Part shown: one piece after another, positions 55,647 to 64,000 of the stretch | How the letters are laid out: every line of letters begins with the position of its first letter | How positions within the stretch are numbered: the first letter of the stretch is position 1 | Assembly: GCF_000151315.2 (NCBI RefSeq) | Contig: NW_011887301.1 | Span: 1,266,661 to 1,330,660 of the forward strand | DNA from: Capsaspora owczarzaki ATCC 30864 | Taxonomy: Eukaryota; Opisthokonta; Filasterea | Reading direction: 5' to 3' | DNA: 64,000 nt | Program-made: the position numbers and the translations under genes | Notes under the pieces: model-generated | Seen by the model: only the letters and a program-made list of their open reading frames with translations | The model's database searches: none | What the model was told of the DNA's origin: nothing

Positions 55647-56318
55647 ATGGTGGTGCATCGTCAAAGGTTGGCGTTTTCATGTTCATCGCCATCACGTCTT
55701 CCCTACTGCTCACTGCAGCGCCAAACCCAGTCGGACGTCATTCTACTACATCAGCCAACATGTCTCTGGCAAGGAGGCGGCGGAGTTCATGTCTACAGGC
55801 TGCACTATCCTCCCGCCATTTTTTTTCTGGACAAGGTTGCACTGCTTCCACCGCAGGCACTTCCTTCGGCCTCCGAGTTTCTTGATTCGGATGGGCACAT
55901 GTACATGTCATGCGAGGACCGTGTCAAGGCGGCTGGACAACGCGCTATGATGCAGCTAGACAACGACTTTGAATCCGCACACTCCACACAAAGTTCGGAC
56001 AGCTCGAACTTGGAAAGCTCGAGGTGCTGTGTAGCAACACAACTGCTACAGACCCCGCCCCACTCCATTCTCTCTGGGCTACAAAAGAGAAGAAAGCTGG
56101 CAATGTCGGAAGGCTCGAAACGCCGTTCGAGCAGCGATCGCGAATGCATGCTATGTTACAACGCTCCGACGACAGCCAAGTTGATGCCTTGCTGTCACGC
56201 ATGTGTTTGCGTGGCGTGTGCTCAAGAAATGATTCGACGTCAGGACAAGTGCATGGTTTGTCGTGTCATCCCGACCGCGTTCGTCCCGGGTTTTTTCAAC
56301 CAGACGTTTGTTCCGTGA
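55647..56318 (+). CDS. RING-finger protein (C-terminal RING)
   Basis: 223 residues from the ATG at 55647. The C-terminal 60 residues form a compact RING: ECMLCYNAPTTAKLMPCCHA then CVCVACAQEMI and DKCMVCRVIP, i.e. Cys-x2-Cys, Cys-x-His-x-Cys-x2-Cys and Cys-x2-Cys, of the MGRN/IAP/Mdm2-like short type. Such RINGs recruit E2 enzymes for ubiquitin transfer. The middle is Ser-rich (SAHSTQSSDSSNLESS), with a basic patch KRRKL. The N-terminal 60 residues have mixed composition and another frame there also looks coding, so the true start or an upstream exon is uncertain. The protein ends FFNQTFVP. Confidence 0.68.
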   Translation: MVVHRQRLAFSCSSPSRLPYCSLQRQTQSDVILLHQPTCLWQGGGGVHVYRLHYPPAIFFLDKVALLPPQALPSASEFLDSDGHMYMSCEDRVKAAGQRAMMQLDNDFESAHSTQSSDSSNLESSRCCVATQLLQTPPHSILSGLQKRRKLAMSEGSKRRSSSDRECMLCYNAPTTAKLMPCCHACVCVACAQEMIRRQDKCMVCRVIPTAFVPGFFNQTFVP

Positions 56319-56763
56319 ACGTGTTTGTTTTGGCGTTTGACTGTTTGTGCTTTTTGCACATGCGATTTGCATTGATTCAACGACTTGTCAATCGAGACGT
56401 GTTTTCCGCTCAACTTTGATTCTGCTGGCGATGCATTCTCCTCTGGGTGGCTTGGCGATTGGAATGGAAACGACCGGGTTGCTCGGGGTTTCATCTTTGT
56501 TGTATTTCCTTCGACGGAAGCCACAGTTTTCAAACCAACTCAACAACCGTTCAAATTCTGATTTTCCATCCATTGAAACCAATTCATTCACCCAACAAAA
56601 TCCGACGAAAAGAAACAAAAGCTCAGTTTTTGTTCGTTTTTTGTTTTTTGGTTTGCGGATCAAAATCGGCGCTCCATTCGCGCTGAATCGACCTTTTCCA
56701 CCACGTCGAGTTCTGGTATTTTCATAGCAAACAAACAAACAAGCAAACATATATCATATCAAT
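56319..56763. other. Intergenic
   Basis: 445 nt of T-rich sequence between the RING and C2H2 genes. AAAC repeats lie immediately before the next ATG. Nothing else recognised. Confidence 0.5.
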
Positions 56764-58746
56764 ATGCTGCTGAGCGGCTGCGGCGGCGTGCGAGATGAAC
56801 TGCTGCTGCGACTCGTTCGCGCACACACGACGTCCGCCGGGGTCGCCCGCTCCTATCGCACTGCTGCTCCGGCTGCTGGTACGGCTGCTGCTGCTGCTCC
56901 GGCTGCTGCTGCTGCTGCTGGATCCAGTCGCACCTGCTTCTTGGGCGGCGGCAACAATGGCAAGGGCCGCGCTGGCGATCGAGCGCCACTCCAGCCAAGA
57001 CAAACCGCCGCTGCGCCTGGCGACGAGCACTGCCGAGCACGCGCTGTGCCGCGCCCATCCGCCATGCAAATCCATGGTCTCCAGGAGGGTCTTCTGAACC
57101 CATCAATGCTGGCGGGCGGGGCGTCCGTCGCACTCTCTGCTGTGACACAACCACGCGCACGAGCAGCTCGCTCATCACTGTCGTCGCTGCCGTTCGGACT
57201 GGGATTGGCCGCGTTCGGGTGCTCGTTCTCCTCGATCGCCACGCATGGTGCAAGCGTCGCCGCTGCGCAGTCGCGGAAAGAAGCCGCTTCTGTCGCAACG
57301 AAGAAGGCAAAGGCAAAGGCGAAAGAGGCAGCCACGAAACCGGTGCCGGCGGGTCTGAGCAGCTCGGATTCAACTACTGCCGGCGACGAAGAAGCCAGTG
57401 ATCAACCCAATGCTCGTCGTGCAAAGTCGCGGAAAACTGGTGCCGCGACAACGTCGCAAAGCACTGGCGCAAAGACGAATGCTACTAAAGCGCCAGCCAC
57501 GAAACCAGCGAGTTTGAGCAGGTCTGATTCGACGACTGCTGCTGCTGCTGCTGCTGCTGCTGCCGGCGACAAAACGGATGGCGCTCCTCGCCCAAAGTCG
57601 CCAGAAGCGAGCGCCACTGTCGAAGTCGCACCGCAACCAGCGAGTTCGAGCAGCCCAACTGGTGCTCTTCGTCCCGTCATGCAGCCCAACCGCGTCAATC
57701 GAGCAATACGAGAAGCTCGAGCTGGCGGAGATCCAGCCGCACTCGCGATTGTCGAGGATAAAAAGAGGCGCGCGCGGTCTCAGGCGATACGGTCGAGGTT
57801 GCACAGTACAATTTCGGGTTTTACCACCTCACGAACCGTGCTCAAGCGCACCTTTCTTGCTCCCGAAGCGCGGCTCAAGTGTCCCGAATGCTCCAACACG
57901 TATGCGCAAGGGTTTTTGCTCAAGCTGCACATTTTGAACGAGCACCGTCCGCACACCATCAAGTGCTTCCATTGTGAATTCACGGCGGGCCATCTGACGA
58001 CGCTTCACTCGCACATCCGGCGCAATCACGCGACCCTGCTGGAATGTCCGTACTGCACGGCCAGCTTTTCAAAGCTGACCCATGCCGAATCTCACATCAG
58101 TGCGTGCCACTTGCAGACACTGCACCAATGTGAGATTTGCGAGTACACGACCAACCTTGGTCACCGCGCCGTTTTCAACCACATGCGCATCGCGCATTCG
58201 TTCAGCTTGCGCTGCCATGTTTGCGGCGTGATTTGCCATTCGCCGGAGCTGCTGGTGCAGCACATTGAGCACAAGCACAACGAAACCATGTGGGGCAACC
58301 GCGCCCAACGCTCGTGCGAAGTCTGCGACGAAGTCTTTGTGTTTGAACCACAGCTCGCGGGTCACATGCGCGACAAGCACCCGGAGACTGCCATCCAATG
58401 CCCCGATTGCCACCATGTGGCCTATGGCGAGACCGAGCTCCAGAGACACAAAGTGTACGTTCATGGTCCCGAAGGCGTTTCCTCAATCAACGAATCCCTG
58501 ATCACACCGCCAGAAAAGCAGCCAGCAGGCTACCGCACAAAGTTGTCTCGACGCCAGTTCTTGCTACAGCAGCTAGAAGCCGCCGGAGCTCAGCAGAGCG
58601 CTGCCGCTGCCCTACAAGTCGAGCTTGATCAGGCTGAGCTTGATCGGGACGAGCCTGCTCAGGGTGAGCGTGGCGAGCTTGATCAGGATGAGCTGGTCGA
58701 GCTTGATCAGGATGAACACACCGAGCTTGATGCTGGGGAGGATTGA
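56764..58746 (+). CDS. C2H2 multi-zinc-finger protein
   Basis: Single exon, 660 residues. Residues 1-330 are Ala/Ser/Lys-rich and disordered (AKAKAKEAATK, TTSQSTGAKTNATKA) with AAP homopolymers; the start at 56764 is the first ATG, but an internal start at Met101 is possible. Seven or eight C2H2-type fingers follow from about residue 372 to 565: CPECSNTYAQGFLLKLHILN, CFHCEFTAGHLTTLHSHIRR, CPYCTASFSKLTHAESHISA, CEICEYTTNLGHRAVFNHMR, CHVCGVICHSPELLVQHIEH, CEVCDEVFVFEPQLAGHMRD, CPDCHHVAYGETELQRHKVY. Linkers are not TGEKP-type. The spacing resembles REST/ZNF-like polydactyl proteins. The C-terminus carries acidic (E/L)-D-Q-D-E repeats. Probably a nuclear, DNA- or RNA-binding protein. Confidence 0.82.
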   Translation: MLLSGCGGVRDELLLRLVRAHTTSAGVARSYRTAAPAAGTAAAAAPAAAAAAGSSRTCFLGGGNNGKGRAGDRAPLQPRQTAAAPGDEHCRARAVPRPSAMQIHGLQEGLLNPSMLAGGASVALSAVTQPRARAARSSLSSLPFGLGLAAFGCSFSSIATHGASVAAAQSRKEAASVATKKAKAKAKEAATKPVPAGLSSSDSTTAGDEEASDQPNARRAKSRKTGAATTSQSTGAKTNATKAPATKPASLSRSDSTTAAAAAAAAAGDKTDGAPRPKSPEASATVEVAPQPASSSSPTGALRPVMQPNRVNRAIREARAGGDPAALAIVEDKKRRARSQAIRSRLHSTISGFTTSRTVLKRTFLAPEARLKCPECSNTYAQGFLLKLHILNEHRPHTIKCFHCEFTAGHLTTLHSHIRRNHATLLECPYCTASFSKLTHAESHISACHLQTLHQCEICEYTTNLGHRAVFNHMRIAHSFSLRCHVCGVICHSPELLVQHIEHKHNETMWGNRAQRSCEVCDEVFVFEPQLAGHMRDKHPETAIQCPDCHHVAYGETELQRHKVYVHGPEGVSSINESLITPPEKQPAGYRTKLSRRQFLLQQLEAAGAQQSAAAALQVELDQAELDRDEPAQGERGELDQDELVELDQDEHTELDAGED

Positions 58747-58930
58747 AGACGTCGTGTTTTCTCACTGTCAGTGTTTTGAAGAGGCGGAATGCTGTATCAT
58801 CATAAACTCGTTGTCGGCATTCTTTTTTTTTTTTAGTGCTTGTTGTGATTTGATTGTTGCATATGCATAGTGCACTTACTGCAGCCCCAGTCCCTTATTT
58901 CTACATACGCTCGAGCTCGAGATTGTCGAA

Positions 58931-59769
58931 ATGCGGCGCCGTTCAATCTCAGCATTGACGACGGGCGTCCTTCGGTTGCTCGTGCTGCTCTTCTGCGCCG
59001 TCGTCATCACTCTGCTGCTGCTGCTGCTGTGGCTGCACCCGCACCTGCACCAGTCAACGAGATTGACAAAGCAGCTGCAGTCCCAGCAGACCGCCAGCAG
59101 CAACGCGGCGCCGAACCTCGAGCCGAACATGGAGCCAAACCAGTGCTGCTGCTCGACCCACCGCTCCCGCCGCTGACCGTCCTCCCGCTGCATGGAAACG
59201 GTCTCCTGGGCTACACGGTGACGGCCACAGTCCAGACGGCAATCGGCCCGTCGGACGACGACCTCGACCGGTTTGAGCTGCTTGTGGACACGGGTTCGAC
59301 GTCGCTCGCTGTGAGTGGCAGCGACTGCTGCGGGCCATACGTCACCCCGGGCGTCAACTGGCGCTCATCCAGGGTCCTCGGCCATGCTAAAATGCGGTGC
59401 GGATTCAACCACACTCGCTCTGTTTGTTGTTTTGTGACGGACGCTGTTTGGCGGTTGTTGGTCTGAGCAAGTTGTTTGAGGAAAGGTACTTGGCAACTCA
59501 GATTGGACTGTTGTTGGGCTGATGGCTGCCGTTTATTTTGCAGGTACGGATTTGAAGGCGCGCGCAGTGGATGGGACGGTGTTGTCATCCAGTCTCGCGT
59601 CTCGCTGCTGGATGCGATGGGAACGCCCGCCGCAGCCGCTCAGATGCCAGTCGCAGTGATCACAGCAGAGCAAGATTTCTTTGCCGAGGCCAAGGTCAAG
59701 ACCCGGTCGCACATGAATGGCATTCTTGGGCTTGCCTACCACGTCATGGGATCCAAGTACAATGACAAG

Positions 59770-59800
<31 letters not shown>

Positions 59801-61377
59801 ACGATGCAGAGCACAAAAGCACAAAGTACCGGCTCGATTCGTTTGTGGCGGCCGCAGTCTCAACACCAAATTCGAACGTCTCTGCAGATGTGTTTTCGAT
59901 GCAGCTATGCGCGACTGGTGGTGAAATGATCTTAGGTAAGAGTGGGGATTGAGGCTCGAAGCTTATTCGACTTTTCTTTTCTTGCAAGCCTGTTGCTCTT
60001 GGCATTTGCATGCTCACTATCTCTGTTTTCCAATCCCTCCCCCCAACCTCCACTTCGCCCTCAAACATCCACAGGAGGCATCAAGCCCGACGCAATTTCT
60101 TCGCCGGTGTATCATGTTCCTGTGGTTTCAAAAACCCTCTTCTTTGTGCGCATGTTGGACATGCTCGTCGGAGCTCAACGGATTGGCGTCAAGCCCGAAA
60201 GCTTCATGGCACCTGGGGTGGCTTCGGGTGCGATTGTGGACTCTGGCACGACCTACCTCACCCTGTCTTCTGCGGCCTTTTCGGCATTGGTCGCAAAAGT
60301 CAAGCTCGGCGTGTGTGCGTCATGTACGGCCAACTCGAGCGACGCAGTCTGCACCGTGGTTTGCAAGCCCAAATCGACCTTCTTTAGCGGAACGGTGGAT
60401 GGTCGCGTCGCTGTCCCGCTCAATCCGTGCGCGTGGCCGGATATCACCATCATTATCGAGTCCCACGAAGGAAACGCAGCTGCCACGCATATTGCTCTTG
60501 TCGATGCGGTCGAGCAGCACTTTGCGTATGCGGGCGTACCCATCACCAAGCCATTGGACATTCCTCGCGCTGCAAACCAATCGGCTCGTCTGCCCCAGAC
60601 GGCCATTGCCCTGACAGTGCCAGCGTTTAGTTATCTGCACTGCAAGCAAGACTGCTCGAGCGGCACATGCACGTGTGCTCTTGACGCTGCCACAAAGCTA
60701 CCGCTGTACTCGTTTTCAGTCCAAGACAGCGGTGAGCATGGTGTCTCTGTTCTAGGAAACACTTTCATGGAACCTTTTGTGACACTGTTTGACAAGCAGC
60801 TCCATCGTGTCGGTTTTGCGATCAAGAGTGCATGTCGTAAGTCCGAGTTTGGCCGCCGAGAGAGGGGGAGAGAGAGAGAGAGACTAGCGATTTATGAGGT
60901 GCTCACTTGTTTGATGTATGATTGGCATTGTTTTGTTCGCTCTCTTGAGTAGGAACAATCGATACAGTGTGCCCAGCTCGGGCAGCATCCGCCATTGGTC
61001 TTGTTGAAGGAGCAACGGCTTACACGTACGAATTCGACGACGACGACGATGAGGATGAAGAGCAGGAAAAAATCGTCACCTCGATGCTGTCACTCGTTGC
61101 GGTGGTGCTCGTTTGTGGGCTGGTTGCGACGGGAGTATCTGCATGGCGCACAAACAGGCAGCACAGCGAGGAAGCCACCACCACCACCACCACCACCACC
61201 ACCACTCCTGTGCAGGTTCCACAGCGTCGTGCCGAAAGCTCGCTTCCAAATGACGAAGAGGCCAACAGCCGGCTTCTTAGCGACACGGATGATGACGCCG
61301 ACGAAGACACAGCCTTTCGCGATGATTCTGGCAATCAAGCCTTTGCGCTGCGAGAAATCCGGCCCTCGGCGACGTGA
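58931..61377 (+). CDS. Membrane-anchored pepsin-family aspartyl protease (5' frame unresolved)
   Basis: Exons to 59396, 59544-59935, 60075-60836 and 60953-61377 join in phase. Catalytic motifs are LLVDTGSTSLAVSG (first Asp) and GAIVDSGTTYLTL (second Asp), with GNTFMEPFVTLFD in the C-terminal lobe and Cys-rich loops. After the protease come a juxtamembrane Asp run, one TM helix (MLSLVAVVLVCGLVATGVSA) and an acidic cytosolic tail with poly-Thr, giving a type I membrane protease like BACE or yapsins, probably in the secretory or endosomal pathway. A loop of Asp residues (KDDDDDDDDDEHD) interrupts the N-lobe. The ATG at 58931 gives an excellent signal anchor (VLRLLVLLFCAVVITLLLLL), but that frame differs from the protease frame and stops at 59176; no good intron bridges them. 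Confidence 0.82.
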
Positions 61378-62085
61378 GAGTGTGCGTTTTGGTTGTTGTT
61401 TTGTATGGTTTTGTTGATATCAGTGAGCTTTGTTAAGAGAGGTGTTGTTGCTGGATGCGATTCTTGTTAAGAGAGGTTTTTGTTGTTTGTTGTGCGTGTT
61501 TTATGTCTGAACTCGTTTGTTTGATCTTTGAGTAGTGAGTTGAATAGTAACCGTTTTTGTTTTCGTTTTCCAGTCTTTTTCTTTTCATACAAGTGCGTGT
61601 TGAGTTTTTTCCTTCGTTCCCCTTCCCCTTCGCTTCCCCTCCCCTCCCCTCCGTCCTTTTTGATGCTTGGACTCCTTTTTTTGCTCGGACCTCTGCTGTT
61701 GTAGTCGTCGTCGTCGTCGTCGGCTGCAGTCTCGAGTTCCGCTGCTTCCCTCGTGCATTCGGTGTTGTTGCTGCATCGTCTCCCAGCGGCGCGCGCTCTG
61801 CCTCACATTTTCCGCATCATGCCATCGTTTCGCAGCCATGCTGATGCGCGAGTTGCAGTTGGATGGATGGATGGGGTGGCTGGTGCGCTGCGCTGCATTG
61901 CATTGGAGCCGTGCTTTTGAAAGCGAGATCTCCCCCCTTCTTCCCCCGTCGTCGTCCCCCGTCCCACACACAACGCCGCTCAACCACTCATCCGCACTCA
62001 TCTAACACTTTGCTTCTCGACGCCTGGCTATTTGCGTGTTTTGCACTGGACGAGCGCCCTCACTGACCCCTTCCCACTCTCTCCC

Positions 62086-62116
<31 letters not shown>

Positions 62117-62128
62117 GCCTTTGCAGTA
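61378..62128. promoter_or_regulatory. UQCR10 upstream region with likely 5'UTR intron
   Basis: 751 nt. A CT tract (about 62091-62116) leads into CGCCTTTGCAG, a strong acceptor placed 2 nt before the UQCR10 ATG, so a 5'UTR intron is likely. Imperfect GTTAAGAGAGG repeats lie near 61432-61476. No separate gene seen. Confidence 0.5.
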
Positions 62129-62387
62129 ATGTCGCTCGGCTCGTCCATCTACCAGCTCGCCTTCAAGCGAAACTCGGTCTACATTACTGGCATCATCACC
62201 GGCGCCTTCATTTTCGAGAAGGTCTTTGACTCGTCCATGGACGGTCTCTTTGCCAAGCTGAACGAAGGCGTAAGTCTTCGCTGTGTCATCATCATGGTCT
62301 CATCATGGTCGCATCATGGTCTCATCATAGTCCCTCGACTGGCAGAAATCGTTCGAGGACCTCAAGAAGGCTCGCAACCTGCAGTAA
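62129..62387 (+). CDS. UQCR10: Cytochrome bc1 complex subunit 9 (UQCR10/QCR9)
   Basis: Two exons (62129-62269, 62346-62387; phase 0) give 60 residues, the normal family size. MSLGSSIYQLAFKRNSVYIT precedes a single membrane helix (GIITGAFIFEKVFD). NEGKSFEDLKKARN follows the helix, matching the F-x-R-x-S...G..FFE..FD....D....N.GK pattern of the family. It is a small single-pass subunit near the Rieske protein and cytochrome c1 in the inner mitochondrial membrane, supporting complex III assembly. The 76-nt intron lies right after the conserved NEG. Confidence 0.92.
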
Positions 62388-62654
62388 TTCAACCAGAGAT
62401 TCATTTTTACCAAAATCTACAAAAATCATCAAGTCCAGCTGTTCTCGTTCATCGACCCTTGCGTCTGGTGGAAAGATGTTGTTTGGTGCTTTGCAAATAC
62501 ACAGTTGAAAAACAAAAAAGGACGAAGAAGAAGAAGAAGAAGAAAAAAAAAAAAAACCGACGTCCTCCATCAAGACTGGGAACTAAATCAGTTTGTTTTC
62601 ATCTTGTTGTCAAACGGGGCAACTTCTTAAGAAACACGGGAACAACACGCGTCC
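62388..62654. other. Short intergenic between convergent genes
   Basis: 267 nt with (GAA)n/poly-A at 62521-62557. It presumably holds both 3'UTRs. Confidence 0.55.
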
Positions 62655-63792
62655 TCAAGCATCGCCAACGGGAGTATCATCCGTCACAACCGTGTCGTCC
62701 TTGGCGCCAAGCGACGCGGCAACGTCGGTCTGGTGCTTCTTGAGCTCTTCCACAGAGACGACTCGCGTCTTGGAAGCATCAAACTTGATCCAGGGCTTGT
62801 GGTCTGGGTTGTTCTTCTCCTTCCACGCAGGGTACCTACGAAAGACAGTAAAAAAAAAAAAAAAAAAAAAAACGTCGAAAGTACGGAGAAACAAACAAAC
62901 AAACAAACAAACAAACAAACAAACAAACAAACAAACAAACAAACAAACAAAAAATGAGCCATTGGAAGGAAGGCGACAACAGCAACACACACAAAAATCA
63001 CGCCTTGCTCGGCACTTACTTTTTGCTAGTCTCGTAGAGCTTGGTCATGATCTTGGGCGCGAAAGCTGCAGCACCCTTGTTGACAAGCGCCTTGGGAATG
63101 CTCCCTAATGTGTCAATGCAGCAGAAAGTGAGAGCAGAACACAAGCTATTCGTACTCAAACCCCAACGAGACCTACCGCGAGGGTCTGTTTGGGTAATGT
63201 AGGTCAGCTGGCAGCCGGAGGAGCTGCTCGAGCTGGACTCTCCGGACGGGCGAACAAGGTAGCCAGTGAGGATGGAGACGGCGCGGATGAACTCCTTCTT
63301 GGGCGGGCACTCCTACACGTTGAGAACAAAGAAAGAAAGAAAGAAAGAGAGAAACCAACAAAAAAAAAAAAAAAAGGTGAGTAACATGATTTGCGCAAAC
63401 GGCAAGCGAGAGCAGGGAGTTGCTGCTGCAGCTTTACATCGTGAGCGACAGTGTGATTCATGATGATGTACTCTGAGCCATCGGCAGCGGCAAACCACGA
63501 TCGCTGGTTGAGAAAGTCTCGGTTTTTGAGCGGAGCAGGCAAGCGAGCTGTCACAAACCGTCGCACACCATTCCAAGTCAGACAAGTGTTGAAAGAGCCT
63601 ATTGCTGTTTGTGGTATTTGTTTTGTGCTCGTTGACATTGTTACCAGCATAGTAGCCAACGTCGTTGTTGGCGTCGAGGTGGAAGAGGTCAAAGCCCTGG
63701 ATCATGTTGTCGTCCCAGACCTTGCGGTAGTCGGGATCGTGCAGCGCGTCGTAGAGCACGCTCGCGGGGATGTCGCTGAAGATGGTTTGCAC
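62655..63792 (-). CDS. START-domain lipid-transfer protein (PCTP/STARD10-like), 5' end missing
   Basis: Five exons on the minus strand (63792-63645, 63547-63438, 63312-63177, 63104-63020, 62835-62655) join in phase. The first exon(s) lie beyond the right edge; 63792 begins at an AG acceptor. START-domain order is clear: IFSDIPASVLYDALHDPDYR then KVWDDNMIQGFD; LPAPLKNRDFLNQRSWFAAA; YIIMNHTVAHD; PPKKEFIRAVSILTGYLVRP; LTYITQTDPRGSIPKALVNK. START domains carry a lipid in a helix-grip cavity; the phosphatidylcholine-transfer/STARD10 group shows the RDF and GG(x)IPK motifs. The C-terminus after YPAWKEKNNP is a polar tail. No membrane segment appears in the visible part, so it is probably cytosolic. 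Ligand not inferable. Confidence 0.92.
62889..62951. repeat. (AAAC)n microsatellite in START-gene intron
   Basis: About 15 perfect AAAC units between the last two exons of the START gene, preceded by a 22-A run. Confidence 0.95.
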
Positions 63793-64000
63793 CTGTGATG
63801 ACGTGGAGAATCCAATGCGAGTGAGAATGAGAGTGTGTGTGTGTGTGTGTGGGGGGGGAGACAGAGATCAAGCGATAGCATGGTGAATTATAATAGAAGC
63901 AGCTGTCCTTTCTGCTTCAGTTCTCCACTCGCTCGCTCGCCGGGTCACTCGCTGCTGCGGCATCAACGTCCGCCCTTGTCTTCCCGTTCGTTCGATGGTT
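63793..64000. other. START-gene intron and right window edge
   Basis: About 208 nt upstream (minus strand) of the first visible START exon. It holds a short GT array and G-run (63831-63860). The N-terminal exon of the gene is not visible. Confidence 0.6.

Noticed and set aside
62655-62990. ORFs rich in FVCL or NKQT repeats
   Set aside because: Translation of the (AAAC)n intron microsatellite of the START gene.

Overview
The window is nuclear DNA from a compact eukaryotic genome. Genes sit a few hundred bases apart on both strands. Most are split by short GT-AG introns of roughly 50-400 nt, all three stop codons act as stops, and CT, poly-T and poly-A tracts are common. Gene content points to an opisthokont, and probably a unicellular relative of animals (a filasterean such as Capsaspora is my best guess, not proven). 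The evidence is BAP31, a ceramide synthase with an animal-type Hox-like segment, an EF-hand mitochondrial glycerol-3-phosphate dehydrogenase, GT43 and GT47 glycosyltransferases, and a GLI/ZIC-like zinc-finger protein. I assembled exon structures by hand from splice consensus, reading-frame phase and protein continuity. Most models close exactly in frame.

Layout. 1-2.5 kb: an ankyrin gene (-) running off the left edge, with a 1.5 kb repeat-rich intron. 2.7-8.4 kb: a multi-pass membrane protein (-) and mitochondrial glycerol-3-phosphate dehydrogenase GPD2 (-, 8 exons). 9-11.6 kb: a secreted glycosyltransferase-like TPR protein (+), divergent from GPD2. 11.8-17.4 kb: a small membrane protein (-), a GT43-family protein (-), an SFT2 Golgi-traffic protein (+) and a GT47 exostosin-like protein (+). 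This is a run of secretory-pathway genes. 17.6-21.2 kb: a metallophosphoesterase (+) convergent with a ceramide synthase (-). 21.8-25.3 kb: a repeat-rich RanBP2-zinc-finger protein (+).

25.3-29.7 kb: the largest gene-free stretch, with a 100-N assembly gap. 29.7-34.4 kb: the GLI/ZIC-like zinc-finger protein (+) and pseudouridine synthase PUS1 (+). 34.8-44.4 kb: an unrecognised TIM-barrel-like protein, a coiled-coil protein with a UBA-like tail, BAP31 (7 exons) and an acidic DEK-C-like nuclear protein, all (+). 44.6-46.3 kb: a leucine-rich-repeat gene (-) in which each repeat is its own phase-2 exon. 47.3-50.7 kb: a large conserved protein (+) that needs a GC-AG intron. 51.0-54.8 kb: a truncated Pelle/IRAK-like kinase (+) convergent with a Crinkler/RHS-like P-loop NTPase (-). 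55.6-64 kb: a RING protein, a C2H2 protein, a membrane-anchored aspartyl protease and complex III subunit UQCR10 (all +), then a START lipid-transfer protein (-) cut by the right edge.

Most genes are housekeeping genes for mitochondrial respiration, ER/Golgi traffic and lipid metabolism. The less ordinary parts are the exon-per-repeat LRR gene, the GT43 protein with altered catalytic motifs, the Crinkler-like NTPase beside a decayed or truncated kinase, the repeat arrays of the RanBP2-finger protein, and the ceramide synthase that keeps a Hox-like segment.
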